A stretch of DNA of 64,000 bases from Pseudomonadota bacterium (GCA_013285465.1 CP053449.1:62001-126000); one strand, 5' to 3'. Shown: positions 36,545-49,137, counted from the stretch's first letter. Numbers and translations are program-made. Notes: generated from the sequence alone by a model not told the origin.

Positions 36545-36610
36545 ACCTGATAATATACCCGATTATACCGGATTGTCCATACCTGGTAATATATCCAATT
36601 ATACCGAATT
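36542..36610 (-). promoter_or_regulatory. Duplicated 33-bp operator candidate at the fic start
   Basis: Two direct copies at 36542-36574 and 36578-36610, 36 bp apart, agree at 29 of 33 positions. Each begins with CATACCTG and contains a TATACC-type core. The first copy includes the fic start codon and the second covers the expected promoter. The winged-helix end of the Fic protein suggests autoregulation. Confidence 0.6.
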
Positions 36611-36952
36611 ATGGAGGATGGCGGATTCTAGGGGGGGAGAGAATATCTAGTGGCATCCAATCGGCGTACGGTTGGTCGTTAGTCCAGAGCGCGAAAGCTT
36701 TTGGTCGATGGGTGTCCAGAGGGAGCGCTGAAAGCTCCCTTTGGTCTCAATGAAATTGTGCGCATCCAAACCGCACAGGGTTGGTCAGGGTTTTCAGGGG
36801 CAGGAACGCCCATGAAGCGATGGGGTATTGTTAAAGGGGAGAGCGCAGTCTCCTCCTTTGACGCGGGCTCAAACAGCGATATGTTTGTCTCCGTGAAACG
36901 GCCCTAAAAGAGGGATGCAACGGGAGAATACGGGTAGTAGTTTCTCCCTTGC

Positions 36953-36984
36953 CAAGATCGTTTTGTACTACAAAACACATCTTG
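36953..36984. other. Candidate origin of transfer (oriT) inverted repeat
   Basis: CAAGATCGTTTTGTA and TACAAAACACATCTTG pair almost perfectly (one mismatch with one bulge) around a single base. GC-rich GCGCGGCAGGCGCG follows. There is no T-run, so it is not a simple terminator. It lies 600 bp before mobC, in a 520-bp region (36545-37064) without supported genes. An oriT usually shows such a repeat next to the nick site; the nick position is not identified. Confidence 0.45.
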
Positions 36985-37064
36985 CGCGGCAGGCGCGATT
37001 CGAGGTTTTCTGGGATTTTACTTGATAGGCTAGCGCGGGTTTTTGCGGGTGCTGTTAAACTTTT

Positions 37065-37412
37065 TTACTCCCGCGAAATCGTCCTTGCCTCTTCATCGCT
37101 CCAGGGCAGTCTTTGCACAGCGCCTTTGAGCAAAGTCTGCGGCTTTTTGCGGAGCGTTTCGTCTTTCGTATAGGTTTTCAGAGGCTTTGCTGTCTCGTTC
37201 AGCACGATAACAGCCTCGATCACCTTCACATGGACAAATTCAGCGGATATTTCCTCGATTTGTCCCGTAACCTGCTGTTTTCCGGTAATTTTATGCTTTG
37301 CCGCCTTGCCGCGCCCCTTTTTGCGGTCAGACCAGATGTTTTCCGTCCAGCGGATCACATCTCCAGGCGTTAAATCCTCCGCTGCGGCGATCCATTCCGT
37401 ACTATCGGGCAT
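37065..37412 (-). CDS. Hypothetical protein next to mobilization genes, 115 residues
   Basis: I cannot name a family. The protein is soluble and basic, with an N-terminal PGDVIRWTE segment, a Lys-rich middle (DRKKGRGKAAKHK) and a beta-rich part (VTGQIEEISAEFVHVKV) that could form an OB- or SH3-like barrel. It lies between the candidate oriT and mobC, divergent from mobC, where relaxosome accessory proteins are often encoded. Confidence 0.65.
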   Translation of the reverse strand: MPDSTEWIAAAEDLTPGDVIRWTENIWSDRKKGRGKAAKHKITGKQQVTGQIEEISAEFVHVKVIEAVIVLNETAKPLKTYTKDETLRKKPQTLLKGAVQRLPWSDEEARTISRE

Positions 37413-37581
37413 GGTTTAAGCGTCCTTCCATTAGGAGAGTTTAGCAAAAACAGCGCGGAATGGCGAGAATATTAGGTCACAGAAATGGCTGAAAACCGGC
37501 CATAATTTGTGCAGTGCGACATGAAAGCACCGCCGCCCTCGTGATAAAATATAAGGATAGGGGAAAAGAAGGTGTTTTAAG

Positions 37582-37962
37582 ATGGCTGATAAGGGGAAAT
37601 ATCCACCGCCTTATTCGCTCAGATTAACGTTTGAAGAGCGAAAACAGCTCCGGCAACAAGCCGGAACCAAGACGCTGAGCGCCTATATCCGCGAGAGGTT
37701 GTTTGAACAGCCCTCTCCACGCCGTCATTACCGGCAATTATCCGAAGATCATGCTGTTTTGGGCGAGCTTCTCGAAGAACTCGGCAAAACACGGCTGTCA
37801 AATAATCTCAACCAGCTGGCCAAGGCCTGTAACAGCGGTGCCTTTGAGGTGTCCGATGAAGCGGAAGCCGCAATCATCGAAGCACGCGATGATATTAAGC
37901 GTATGCGCGAAGAATTGGTGGCGGCGCTTGGCCTCAAGCCCAAAACAGGAGAAACGCCGTGA
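37582..37962 (+). CDS. mobC: MobC-like relaxosome accessory protein
   Basis: The 126 residues have a MobC layout. A ribbon-helix-helix-like N-terminus (YSLRLTFEERKQLRQQAG...LSAYIRERLF) is followed by a helical region with the typical L-x-x-L-G-K-T-R-L-S-N-N-L-N-Q-L-A-K at about 72-90 and a C-terminal RMREELVAALG. It should bind oriT and help the relaxase. The relaxase gene overlaps its stop by 4 bases. Confidence 0.88.
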   Translation: MADKGKYPPPYSLRLTFEERKQLRQQAGTKTLSAYIRERLFEQPSPRRHYRQLSEDHAVLGELLEELGKTRLSNNLNQLAKACNSGAFEVSDEAEAAIIEARDDIKRMREELVAALGLKPKTGETP

Positions 37963-39863
37963 TCCTGAAAGCCAGTCAGAGAAAAGGCGGAAAAGACCTG
38001 GCTTTGCACCTTGGGCGCGGCGATACCAATGAACATGTCACCGTGCATGAGGTGCGCGGTTTTATCAGTGAAGATATGATTGAAGCCTTTCAGGAGGCCG
38101 AAGCTTTAAGCCGGTTGACGAAATGCGAGCAATATCTGTTTTCTCTCAGCCTTAATCCGCCGAAAGAAGAATCTGTAGGGGTTGGGGATTTTGAAGAGGC
38201 GATTGATAAGGTCGAGAAAGCTCTCGGTCTGTCAGAACAGCCGCGCGTCATCGTGTTCCACGAAAAGAACGGGCGGCGGCATTGTCACTGCGTCTGGTCG
38301 CGTATCTTCCATGACGGCGAAAAATTCAAGGCGCTGAATATGGCGCATTACAAATTAAAGCTCAACGCCATTGCCAAAGAGCTGTTCCTGCATCACGGCT
38401 GGCATCTGCCGCCGGGATTCAAGAACAAAGAAGAAACCAGCCCGACCAATTACACGCTGCATGAATGGCAGCAGGCGGAACGGCTGAAAGACGATCCGGT
38501 TAAGCTGAAGGCGTTTTTTCAGGAATGCTGGAACGGTTCGGACAATAAGCAAAGCTTTGCAGGTGCTCTGCAAGAGCGCGGCTATTATCTCGCCAAAGGC
38601 GACAGGCGCGGCTATGTGGCGGTGGATTTTGAAGGGGAAGTTTATTCGCTCTCACGCTGGCTGGGCGTGAAGAAGAAAGAGCTGAAACAAAAACTCGGTG
38701 CCTATGAAGAGCTGCCAACGGCAGATCAGGCAAGAGACTTTCTGCAAAGCCGGATGCAGCAAGGAACAACGCAGCTTTTGGCTGAAAAACGGGCGATGTT
38801 CAAAGAGCGGAAGAAGCCTGTTGTGCAGGAGCTGCGGCAGCTGGTGAAAATCCAACGCCAAGAGCGTGCAGAGCTGCTGGAGCGGCAGAGAGAAAGATGG
38901 ATTGTAGAGACCAAAACCCGCGCGGGGCGGTTTGCAAAGGGCGTGTCCGGCATCTGGGATATGATGACAGGCAAGAATGCCGAGATCAGGAAGCAGAATG
39001 AACAGGAAGTGGATACTGCGCATAGACGAGACCGTGCCGAGATGGAAGCAATGGTGCGACGTCATCTCGAAGAAAGCCGCGATCTGCACAAAACGCTGAA
39101 CTTCTACAAGGAACAACATAGAGAAGAAGAATGGCAGCTTAAGAAGCAGATTGCCGGGCATATCAATGCCGCGACTGTGCCGGAGAAGCCGAAAGACAGT
39201 CAAGAACAGATTAAAGAGAAGTTGGCGGTGCTGGAGAGCAAGATTGCGGCATTATCAGGCGATATTGCCTCTTTGCAGGCATCACTCGACAGCGCATTGC
39301 TGTCTGATGATATGAAGGCGAAAATCCGTGCGCTTATCTTAAGAGCGCAGGAGACCATCATGGCCGAAAAAGTGCAGAAGAAACGCGCGGAGATAAAACA
39401 GCAGGAAAAAGCTGATACGGCAAGACTGATCCAGATGCAGCAGGAGCTTTACCGTGCCTTGCAGCAGCATGAGCAGTTAATACAGCAGCAGGAAGAACAG
39501 AAACGGCAAATAGCAGCAAATACGGCGTTTTACGCACGTGTGCAGCATATGAGCTATGATCTAAACGGCTTGCCGCTTTATCCGCTGAAAGTGACCGCAC
39601 CACCGGGTGAGCCGTTCAATGAAGTGCGATACAAAGAGACATTAAAGCGCGAGAGCAATACCAGCCTTGTTAAAACCGTTAAAACAGTGCCGCCGAAGAA
39701 GCAGCATGTGACAACAACCGGCCTCAAGCAATCGACACTGACGGTTTCGGAAGTTCTGAAACGCGGCAAAATACCGCCGCGAAATGCTGGAAGGAAAACA
39801 CGCGCTCCAGCGTTCAATGCAAAGACAACAGTAAAATTCTCAAAGACTGTTTTGCAGCCGTAA
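37959..39863 (+). CDS. MobA/VirD2-family relaxase
   Basis: The relaxase domain covers about residues 1-160. The metal-binding HCHCVW of motif III is at about 107-112, after PRVIVFHEKNGRR, and LFSLSLNPP is at about 58-66. The protein nicks oriT and leads the strand into the recipient. No Tyr occurs in the first 55 residues, where many relaxases keep the catalytic one; Tyr57 (EQYLFS) is the first. Residues about 280-520 are a long charged coiled coil rich in Gln and Glu, and the tail is basic. Translational coupling to mobC is likely. Confidence 0.88.
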   Translation: MILKASQRKGGKDLALHLGRGDTNEHVTVHEVRGFISEDMIEAFQEAEALSRLTKCEQYLFSLSLNPPKEESVGVGDFEEAIDKVEKALGLSEQPRVIVFHEKNGRRHCHCVWSRIFHDGEKFKALNMAHYKLKLNAIAKELFLHHGWHLPPGFKNKEETSPTNYTLHEWQQAERLKDDPVKLKAFFQECWNGSDNKQSFAGALQERGYYLAKGDRRGYVAVDFEGEVYSLSRWLGVKKKELKQKLGAYEELPTADQARDFLQSRMQQGTTQLLAEKRAMFKERKKPVVQELRQLVKIQRQERAELLERQRERWIVETKTRAGRFAKGVSGIWDMMTGKNAEIRKQNEQEVDTAHRRDRAEMEAMVRRHLEESRDLHKTLNFYKEQHREEEWQLKKQIAGHINAATVPEKPKDSQEQIKEKLAVLESKIAALSGDIASLQASLDSALLSDDMKAKIRALILRAQETIMAEKVQKKRAEIKQQEKADTARLIQMQQELYRALQQHEQLIQQQEEQKRQIAANTAFYARVQHMSYDLNGLPLYPLKVTAPPGEPFNEVRYKETLKRESNTSLVKTVKTVPPKKQHVTTTGLKQSTLTVSEVLKRGKIPPRNAGRKTRAPAFNAKTTVKFSKTVLQP

Positions 39864-39939
39864 AGAGCTTGCTCAGATTAACTTTGTGAGTTATGCGATT
39901 TAGTATGATAACGCCCTTCACCGGAATATGCGGCAAGTT

Positions 39940-40146
39940 TTATTTTTTTAAGCCGAGCTCTTTCAATACATTATCTTTGTCAGATTTAATTAAAAATCTA
40001 TCTGCGGGCATTTTAAGCACTTTGTCTATCAAGTCTGGCTCAAACAACTCTGCTGCAATCCGGCCTTGCTCTGCGCTTGGTGGAGAGGAAACACCTATTC
40101 GATTGAAAAACTCTGATACTTCTTGATCACTTAATTTTTTGGCCAT
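39940..40146 (-). CDS. Small hypothetical protein, 68 residues
   Basis: The protein is charged and helical with no recognised domain. It lies 45 bp after the Xre-type regulator gene on the same strand and may form an operon with it. It has the size of a small antitoxin or regulatory partner, but nothing in the sequence proves that. Confidence 0.45.
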   Translation of the reverse strand: MAKKLSDQEVSEFFNRIGVSSPPSAEQGRIAAELFEPDLIDKVLKMPADRFLIKSDKDNVLKELGLKK

Positions 40147-40191
40147 GTTTTAATCCCGTTTCCAATATATAGTTTTTAGCGGCGATGCCAT

Positions 40192-40482
40192 TTATGGCGT
40201 CTTAGAATTGGCAATCTTAGCGCTTAAGTAGCCACCTATTTTTGCTACAATTTTTTCATCGTTTTTGTTAATGGGCACCCTGCCTGATTCCACTCTGGAA
40301 ATATCATCCTCTTGAGCACCGATCTCTTTCGCTAGCTCTTTTGTAGATAAGCCTGCAGCGATACGGAATTGTTCCAATAATCTACCAAGAGTTCTTTTCG
40401 TTCTTGTTTCTTCCCATCTTTCAAGAAACTCTTTGCTCGGTTTTAGCCCAGAAGAAAACTGCTCTTTATTTGGATCCGTCAT
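40192..40482 (-). CDS. Xre-family HTH regulator, 96 residues
   Basis: The helix-turn-helix lies at about residues 33-80 (LLEQFRIAAGLSTKELAKEIGAQEDDISRVESG). The first 30 residues are hydrophilic. It probably represses its own operon with the 68-residue gene downstream. No RelE- or HipA-type toxin is adjacent. Confidence 0.8.
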   Translation of the reverse strand: MTDPNKEQFSSGLKPSKEFLERWEETRTKRTLGRLLEQFRIAAGLSTKELAKEIGAQEDDISRVESGRVPINKNDEKIVAKIGGYLSAKIANSKTP

Positions 40483-40652
40483 TTCATCTTATCCTCATTA
40501 TTTCCAGTGTATTCTACGGGGCGGCTAATCGCTTGTTTTCATTAATCTGAGTCGCCGCCGTTAAAGAGGCATAATGGCATACAGAAATTATTATGTCAAT
40601 GTGTGGACGTAAAAACGTATATATAACAATACTTTAAATATGTTGTATTGCA

Positions 40653-40862
40653 TTACATTGTCAAAATCGATGCTTGGCTATTTATACTAAAATGTGTGTT
40701 CATGATGTTGATAAGTATTCTGATTGGCCCACCCTCTGTGCGTGGTGGGGCAGGTAAGATACCTTCCATCTCGAAATATCGGGTGGTTTCAATGTTTACG
40801 CTTGTCTGAGAAGACAATTTTCCATTGGTAAAATCTTTGCTTATAAAAAAAAATCCTTGCAC
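40653..40862 (-). pseudogene. merR: Decayed merR regulator
   Basis: The frame preserves the N-terminal DNA-binding domain of a MerR regulator (GKLSSQTSVNIETTRYFEME, then LPAPPRTEGG) but carries substitutions at conserved sites and ends about 20 residues after TEGG. The metal-binding half is gone. A one-base shift after the GG restores a short stretch that reads like the next MerR residues before a stop, so a frameshift is likely. It diverges from merT across an intact MerR-type promoter. Confidence 0.7.
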
Positions 40863-40887
40863 CTGTAGTAACTACAGGTTTTATATT
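40857..40887 (+). promoter_or_regulatory. MerR-type promoter with 19-bp spacer before merT
   Basis: TTGCAC at 40857-40862 and TATATT at 40882-40887 are 19 bp apart, the long spacer typical of promoters twisted open by MerR proteins. The perfect palindrome ACCTGTAGTAACTACAGGT fills 40861-40879. The start of transcription should fall at about 40894, which is also the A of the merT ATG. Confidence 0.85.
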
Positions 40888-40893
40888 AGAACT

Positions 40894-41274
40894 ATGAAGT
40901 GGAAATTCAACATTAACAAAACCAAGGCCAGCGCTATTGGTAGCGTCTTTGCATCATTTGGGGCCATTTTGGCCTCGTCCTGCTGCATCATCTCCATTAT
41001 GTTTTTTAATATAGGTATTGGTGGAGCATGGCTGGGAAATTTAGCTGTTCTTCATCCTTATCGTTTTCATTTCATCAGTGTTTCCGTATTGATGTTTGCT
41101 GCGGGCCTGTTCTTATTTGTGCGTGGCCAATTAAAAACTAAAGAGGTTTGTGACCCTAAAGACGGCAAACTCATAAAGCGTGTGCCTATCATGCTGACTG
41201 TATCTGCAATTCTGATTGCTGCGGCGATTGTATGGCCGGAAATGGAACCCATTCTTTTAAGAGCTATACGATGA
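40894..41274 (+). CDS. merT: MerT-like mercuric transport protein
   Basis: The 126 residues have three hydrophobic helices and the MerT signature: a Cys pair in the first helix (SSCC, about residues 28-31) followed by GGAWLGNLAVLHPYR. MerT brings Hg(II) through the inner membrane for reduction by MerA. A second Cys lies at the loop after helix 2 (VCDPKDGK), where MerT has its cytoplasmic pair. No merP or merA is visible nearby. The ATG coincides with the predicted transcript start, so translation may be leaderless. Confidence 0.85.
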   Translation: MKWKFNINKTKASAIGSVFASFGAILASSCCIISIMFFNIGIGGAWLGNLAVLHPYRFHFISVSVLMFAAGLFLFVRGQLKTKEVCDPKDGKLIKRVPIMLTVSAILIAAAIVWPEMEPILLRAIR

Positions 41275-41486
41275 AAGGTATATTTGAAACCCATTCCACA
41301 ATCACATGTCCAAAATGTGGCCATGAAGAAACCGAAGAAATGCCAACGGATTCCTGCCAGTATTTTTATGATTGTAAAGGGTGTGGTGGAATTCTAAAGC
41401 CGGAACAAGGTGATTGCTGTGTGTTTTGTTCTTATGGCACTGTAGCTTGCCCACCGATACAGCTCGATAAAGGATGTTGTAAATAA
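41271..41486 (+). CDS. GDCCVxC-domain protein
   Basis: The 71 residues hold two CxxC pairs (CPKCG, CKGC), the hallmark GDCCVFCSYGTVACPPIQ (18 residues at about 48-65) and a final CC. The family often sits in mercury operons and sometimes has selenocysteine; here all positions are Cys. It overlaps merT by 4 bases (ATGA), so the two are coupled. The role is unknown; metal binding by the cysteines is likely. Confidence 0.85.
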   Translation: MKGIFETHSTITCPKCGHEETEEMPTDSCQYFYDCKGCGGILKPEQGDCCVFCSYGTVACPPIQLDKGCCK

Positions 41487-41529
41487 TTACTATACCTTCT
41501 TGTTTATCAAGTTCTTTGCTTGCTCCCCG

Positions 41530-41558
41530 TTGACAAAGTAAGGCTCTCTGTTTAACTC
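41530..41558 (+). promoter_or_regulatory. Possible promoter before the 118-residue metal protein
   Basis: TTGACA at 41530 and TAACTC at 41553 are 17 bp apart. The predicted start of transcription is within a base or two of the ATG at 41566, and no Shine-Dalgarno is seen there. Confidence 0.4.
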
Positions 41559-41565
41559 TAAAGAT

Positions 41566-41922
41566 ATGAAGATGGTGTTTCATATCATAACTCTTGTAAT
41601 GTTTGTATTCGGTACGACCGTGTTGCCGTCAGCTGCGTGGTCGATAGGCTGCCAGGGGCTGGATTGCGCTGGTCTCGCATCTTCCGTAACAAACGAAATC
41701 GCGGCGGCATCCTATAATCAGGACAAAAATTCAGAACGGCCTATTCCGCTTGAAAGTCAGCATGATTGCGGTGATTGTTGCCACCATGCCCATGCCATTA
41801 ATGCCGTTCTTGCTGTCACTTTGGTTGATTTTTCATGTGCCGAACATTTGTACGGTATATCTGACAACCTGAAACTTTCCATTATTTACGGACTTGACCG
41901 TCCGCCACGCACTTTTGCTTAA
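41566..41922 (+). CDS. Periplasmic Cys/His-rich protein of metal-efflux loci
   Basis: A signal peptide (about residues 1-25, ending in SAAWS) precedes a small domain with CQGLDC and HDCGDCCHHAHA (about 66-77), a cluster well suited to metal binding. The C-terminus reads LDRPPR, an ending I know from small proteins at the head of Czc-type operons. It lies 120 bp upstream of czcC and may be a periplasmic metal buffer. Function is inferred from composition. Confidence 0.6.
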   Translation: MKMVFHIITLVMFVFGTTVLPSAAWSIGCQGLDCAGLASSVTNEIAAASYNQDKNSERPIPLESQHDCGDCCHHAHAINAVLAVTLVDFSCAEHLYGISDNLKLSIIYGLDRPPRTFA

Positions 41923-41977
41923 GGGCGAAGTGCGTCTGGAATTCATTTTTTCATAAAGCATTTTGCCTGTTTACACG

Positions 41978-42006
41978 GTAGCTAGATCAAAGGATCGATC
42001 TGCTAC
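41978..42006. promoter_or_regulatory. Dyad in the czcC leader
   Basis: GTAGCTAGATC and GATCTGCTAC pair with one bulged base across an 8-base centre, 36 bp upstream of the czcC start. It may be an operator or an RNA hairpin in the leader. Confidence 0.4.
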
Positions 42007-42042
42007 GAATTTGTATGACGAAAGCAAAAGAGATGAAATAAA

Positions 42043-43332
42043 ATGATAAGAAAATGGATTCCGTTTTTGATTTGCGCTGTTTTGGGGGCGGCTCCTATAC
42101 AGGCGTTAGCGCAAACCAACCATAATAAGCCGTTATTTGCTGTATTCGATGCAGTACTCAAAAATTCACCATCACTACGTTCCGGTGTCGCAGCTGTTGA
42201 TGTGGCGAAAGCCGGAACAGTTCAGGCAGGATTGAGGCCAAATCCTTCAGCTTCATTTGAGGTGGAGAATTTTTCTGGCGATGGCCCGTTTTCTGGTGTT
42301 AATAGTGCCGAGATGACGCTCGGATTTACGCAGGAAATTGAAATAGCCGGAAAGCGGCGGTTACGGCGCGAGGTCTCCGGATATAATGTATCGATTGCCC
42401 ATCAGAACGCTGTAGCATCGGCGCTGTCCTTATTGGCTGAGGCTTATCAGACTTACGCGGCGTACATTATTGCAGAAGAACGTCTGGCGCTTGCAGAGAA
42501 AAGGCGCACACTGGCCGATAAAATGCATGATGCTGTAAAAAAACGCGTGAAAGCAGCTGTTGCATCAGATATTCAGCATACACAAGCAGATATTGAACAA
42601 CAGACAGCTGGTATCCAAAAAGCAAGGGCAGAAAGAGATTTGAGAAATGCGGTTCTGCGTCTTGAGCGACTGACAGCAACGGATATGACGCAGTTTGCAG
42701 CGGGTCGTGAATTTTTAAAAGCACTTCCTACGCTCCCGACCGAAGATATGTTTTTGTCATCTATTGCTGACCTGCCACAGATACATCTTTTGAAGTTTAA
42801 AGAATTGCAGGCGCAAAGGATGTCAGAGCTTGCAAAATCTAACGCTGTCCCGAACCCGACAATAGGACTGGGGGTGCGGCGGTTGAACGATGCAGATCGC
42901 AGCGCGTTTCTCGCGAGTATATCATTCCCCCTACCTGTTTTTGACCGTAATCAGGGAAAACGGCAAGAGGCACATGCTCTGAGAGAGCAGGCTGAGTTTG
43001 ATAAACGAGCGGGCGAGCTGCTTTGGACGGAAACAGCAAAAAACGTCTATACCGGTCTGGAAGTAGCTGTGCAGAACGTTTTATCCTATCGCGACAAAAT
43101 TATTCCTAGTGCACAAAAAGCCTATGATCAGGCTACGCAAGGATATGAGGCTGGTCGGTTTTCTTTCCTGCAAATGTTGACTGCGCAAAGAACGTTATAT
43201 GAAGCCCAAGATGATTATTTGAGTAATTTGCTGTCGCTGCATGAATCAAAAGCACAAGCGGATTTTCTTATGGGAGTTCATCGGGACATAGTTGAAAAAA
43301 CAGTCTCTTTACATGAAGGAGAGAGCCAATGA
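42043..43332 (+). CDS. czcC: CzcC-like outer-membrane efflux protein
   Basis: This is a TolC-family protein. A signal peptide ends at about residue 23 (ALA), and two repeats of coiled helices follow, with GLRPNPSASFEVENFSGDG at about 68 and a second LGVRRL-type segment at about 280. The 429 residues are typical of CzcC. It should form the outer channel for the CzcB-CzcA pump. It overlaps czcB by 4 bases (ATGA). Confidence 0.9.
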   Translation: MIRKWIPFLICAVLGAAPIQALAQTNHNKPLFAVFDAVLKNSPSLRSGVAAVDVAKAGTVQAGLRPNPSASFEVENFSGDGPFSGVNSAEMTLGFTQEIEIAGKRRLRREVSGYNVSIAHQNAVASALSLLAEAYQTYAAYIIAEERLALAEKRRTLADKMHDAVKKRVKAAVASDIQHTQADIEQQTAGIQKARAERDLRNAVLRLERLTATDMTQFAAGREFLKALPTLPTEDMFLSSIADLPQIHLLKFKELQAQRMSELAKSNAVPNPTIGLGVRRLNDADRSAFLASISFPLPVFDRNQGKRQEAHALREQAEFDKRAGELLWTETAKNVYTGLEVAVQNVLSYRDKIIPSAQKAYDQATQGYEAGRFSFLQMLTAQRTLYEAQDDYLSNLLSLHESKAQADFLMGVHRDIVEKTVSLHEGESQ

Positions 43333-44426
43333 AAATATGTAATTTTGTAATAGCCCTCGGACTATGTCTTTCGCTTTCGACGTCTGTGGCGGTGGCTTAT
43401 GCGCAATCGCATGATAGCCATATGCACGAAGAAACCCATGAGAAACATACGGTGACGGAGAGTGGAGGGCATGATGATCATAACGATCATAGTGAAGAAG
43501 GTGATAGTCACGATGAATATGATCACGATGCGCATGAGGAGCAAGATATTCATGACGATCATGGTCACGGTGCAGAAGACAAACATGATGATGAGCATGG
43601 AGAGCATGAAGACAGCAAGACGGAAATATCGTCGGAAATGGCTTATAGTGCCGGTATTGTTACCGAACAGGCAGATTCGAAAACAATTGCCAAAACAGTC
43701 GCATTGACGGGGCGCATTATTATAAACCAGAATGCAAAAGCAAATGTGCGGGCGCGGTTTTCCGGCATTATCCGTAGCGTGAACGTCAATCTAGGAGAGG
43801 CAGTCGAGAAAGGGCAGCTTCTGGCAGTTGTTGAAGCAAATGAGAGCTTGAAGGATTATAGCGTCACAGCGCCGATCAATGGCGTTATTCTGGAGCGCAA
43901 TACCAATCTGGGTGATGTGGCAAATGGCAAACCTTTATTTGTCATTGCTGATTTATCTGAAGTTTGGGCGAAATTCCATATTTTCCCAAAGGATGCAGAT
44001 AGAATAAAATCCGGACAAAATGTGCGGGTTCATACATTAGATGAAGGCAAACAAGGGGTAGCCAAGATCGATATGCTGTTTCCTATGGCGGATGAGGCAA
44101 GTCAGACATTGGTTGCGATTGCTCCACTATCAAATCAGAGCGGTTTATGGCGTCCCGGTATGACGGTTGAAGGCGATGTTATAGTTGCCGAAAAACCGGT
44201 ACCTCTTGCTGTCCGTGTGTCCGCGTTGCAAACGATGGAAGATAGAACAGTTGTCTTTTTGAAAGAGGGAAATTCTTATGAAGCAATGCCTGTCCAGACC
44301 GGTATCAGCGATGGAGAATACGTTGAAGTTCTGAGCGGAATACAAGCGGGACAGGAATATGTCAGTGAGGGTAGCTTTATCATTAAGGCAGATATCATGA
44401 AAGCCGGTGCGGAGCACCATCACTAA
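43329..44426 (+). CDS. czcB: CzcB-like periplasmic adaptor
   Basis: The signal peptide covers about residues 1-26. A His/Asp/Glu-rich stretch (about 30-95) with many HD and HDDH groups is a likely metal sponge. The adaptor body has the lipoyl-like ARFSGIIRSVNVNLGEAVEKGQLL at about 140-165 and the beta-barrel after it. It links CzcA in the inner membrane to CzcC. The 365 residues are short for CzcB, but all parts are there. Confidence 0.9.
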   Translation: MKICNFVIALGLCLSLSTSVAVAYAQSHDSHMHEETHEKHTVTESGGHDDHNDHSEEGDSHDEYDHDAHEEQDIHDDHGHGAEDKHDDEHGEHEDSKTEISSEMAYSAGIVTEQADSKTIAKTVALTGRIIINQNAKANVRARFSGIIRSVNVNLGEAVEKGQLLAVVEANESLKDYSVTAPINGVILERNTNLGDVANGKPLFVIADLSEVWAKFHIFPKDADRIKSGQNVRVHTLDEGKQGVAKIDMLFPMADEASQTLVAIAPLSNQSGLWRPGMTVEGDVIVAEKPVPLAVRVSALQTMEDRTVVFLKEGNSYEAMPVQTGISDGEYVEVLSGIQAGQEYVSEGSFIIKADIMKAGAEHHH

Positions 44427-48522
<4,096 letters not shown>

Positions 48523-48578
48523 GACTGGGTCAGATTAAAAATCTTGTATTATATGATATCTCGGCTACATTAAAATTG

Positions 48579-49028
48579 ATGAAGAACTTTATTTTAACAT
48601 TCTTAATAGTGCAGCTTTTTATGCCAGCTTTGTTACCGTGGCTACCTCACGGTTCTGTACATGCATGGCACAATCACCAGGAAAAACACTCTCAAAGCCG
48701 CAGTCAGTTAAATTTTGTTCAGGTACATGATCACCTGACACATGAGCATGAGCAAGAAGCTTCAGTCAATAAGCACCACCCTATAAGTCTGGACATCTCG
48801 GCGTATTTTAGTGATTATCTCCATGTCGATTTGCAGCACTCCAATCGCGACGTTTTGACGGCTTCTACGCAGGACAGTGAGAACTTTGATTATACACTCA
48901 CGACTGATTCATTGCTGCGATCACGCTATAAGCTAGCTTCTGTGCAAAATCGTTCGCCTCCTGATCGACTAACGACTAGAGTGAAAATCACCCCTCTTTT
49001 TCTATCTACGCAGCGCTTGCGTATTTAA
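48579..49028 (+). CDS. Secreted His-rich protein of the czc operon, 149 residues
   Basis: A signal peptide or membrane anchor (MKNFILTFLIVQLFMPALLPW) precedes a His-rich stretch (HGSVHAWHNHQEKH, HDHLTHEHEQE, about residues 25-60). The rest is unrecognised, and the C-terminal part contains RSPPDR. I start at the ATG at 48579 because it opens the hydrophobic segment; an ATG at 48513 gives 22 unlikely residues. It probably binds metal in the periplasm for the Czc pump. It resembles the role of the 118-residue protein before czcC more than its sequence. Confidence 0.6.
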   Translation: MKNFILTFLIVQLFMPALLPWLPHGSVHAWHNHQEKHSQSRSQLNFVQVHDHLTHEHEQEASVNKHHPISLDISAYFSDYLHVDLQHSNRDVLTASTQDSENFDYTLTTDSLLRSRYKLASVQNRSPPDRLTTRVKITPLFLSTQRLRI

Positions 49029-49137
49029 AATCTAAATTTGGAGCATGTTTGTATATCTATCACAGGATAGATATCTGTACCCTATGCCTTCAATTACTAA
49101 TCCAAAAAATTCACTCTATGAAATGGAGACACTATTA

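Noticed and set aside
36542-36610. CRISPR array
   Set aside because: There are only two copies of a 33-bp unit with a 3-bp gap, at a gene start; no spacers and no cas genes.
36701-36907. 68-residue ORF in the gap between fic and mobC
   Set aside because: No promoter, ribosome site or recognised sequence supports it.
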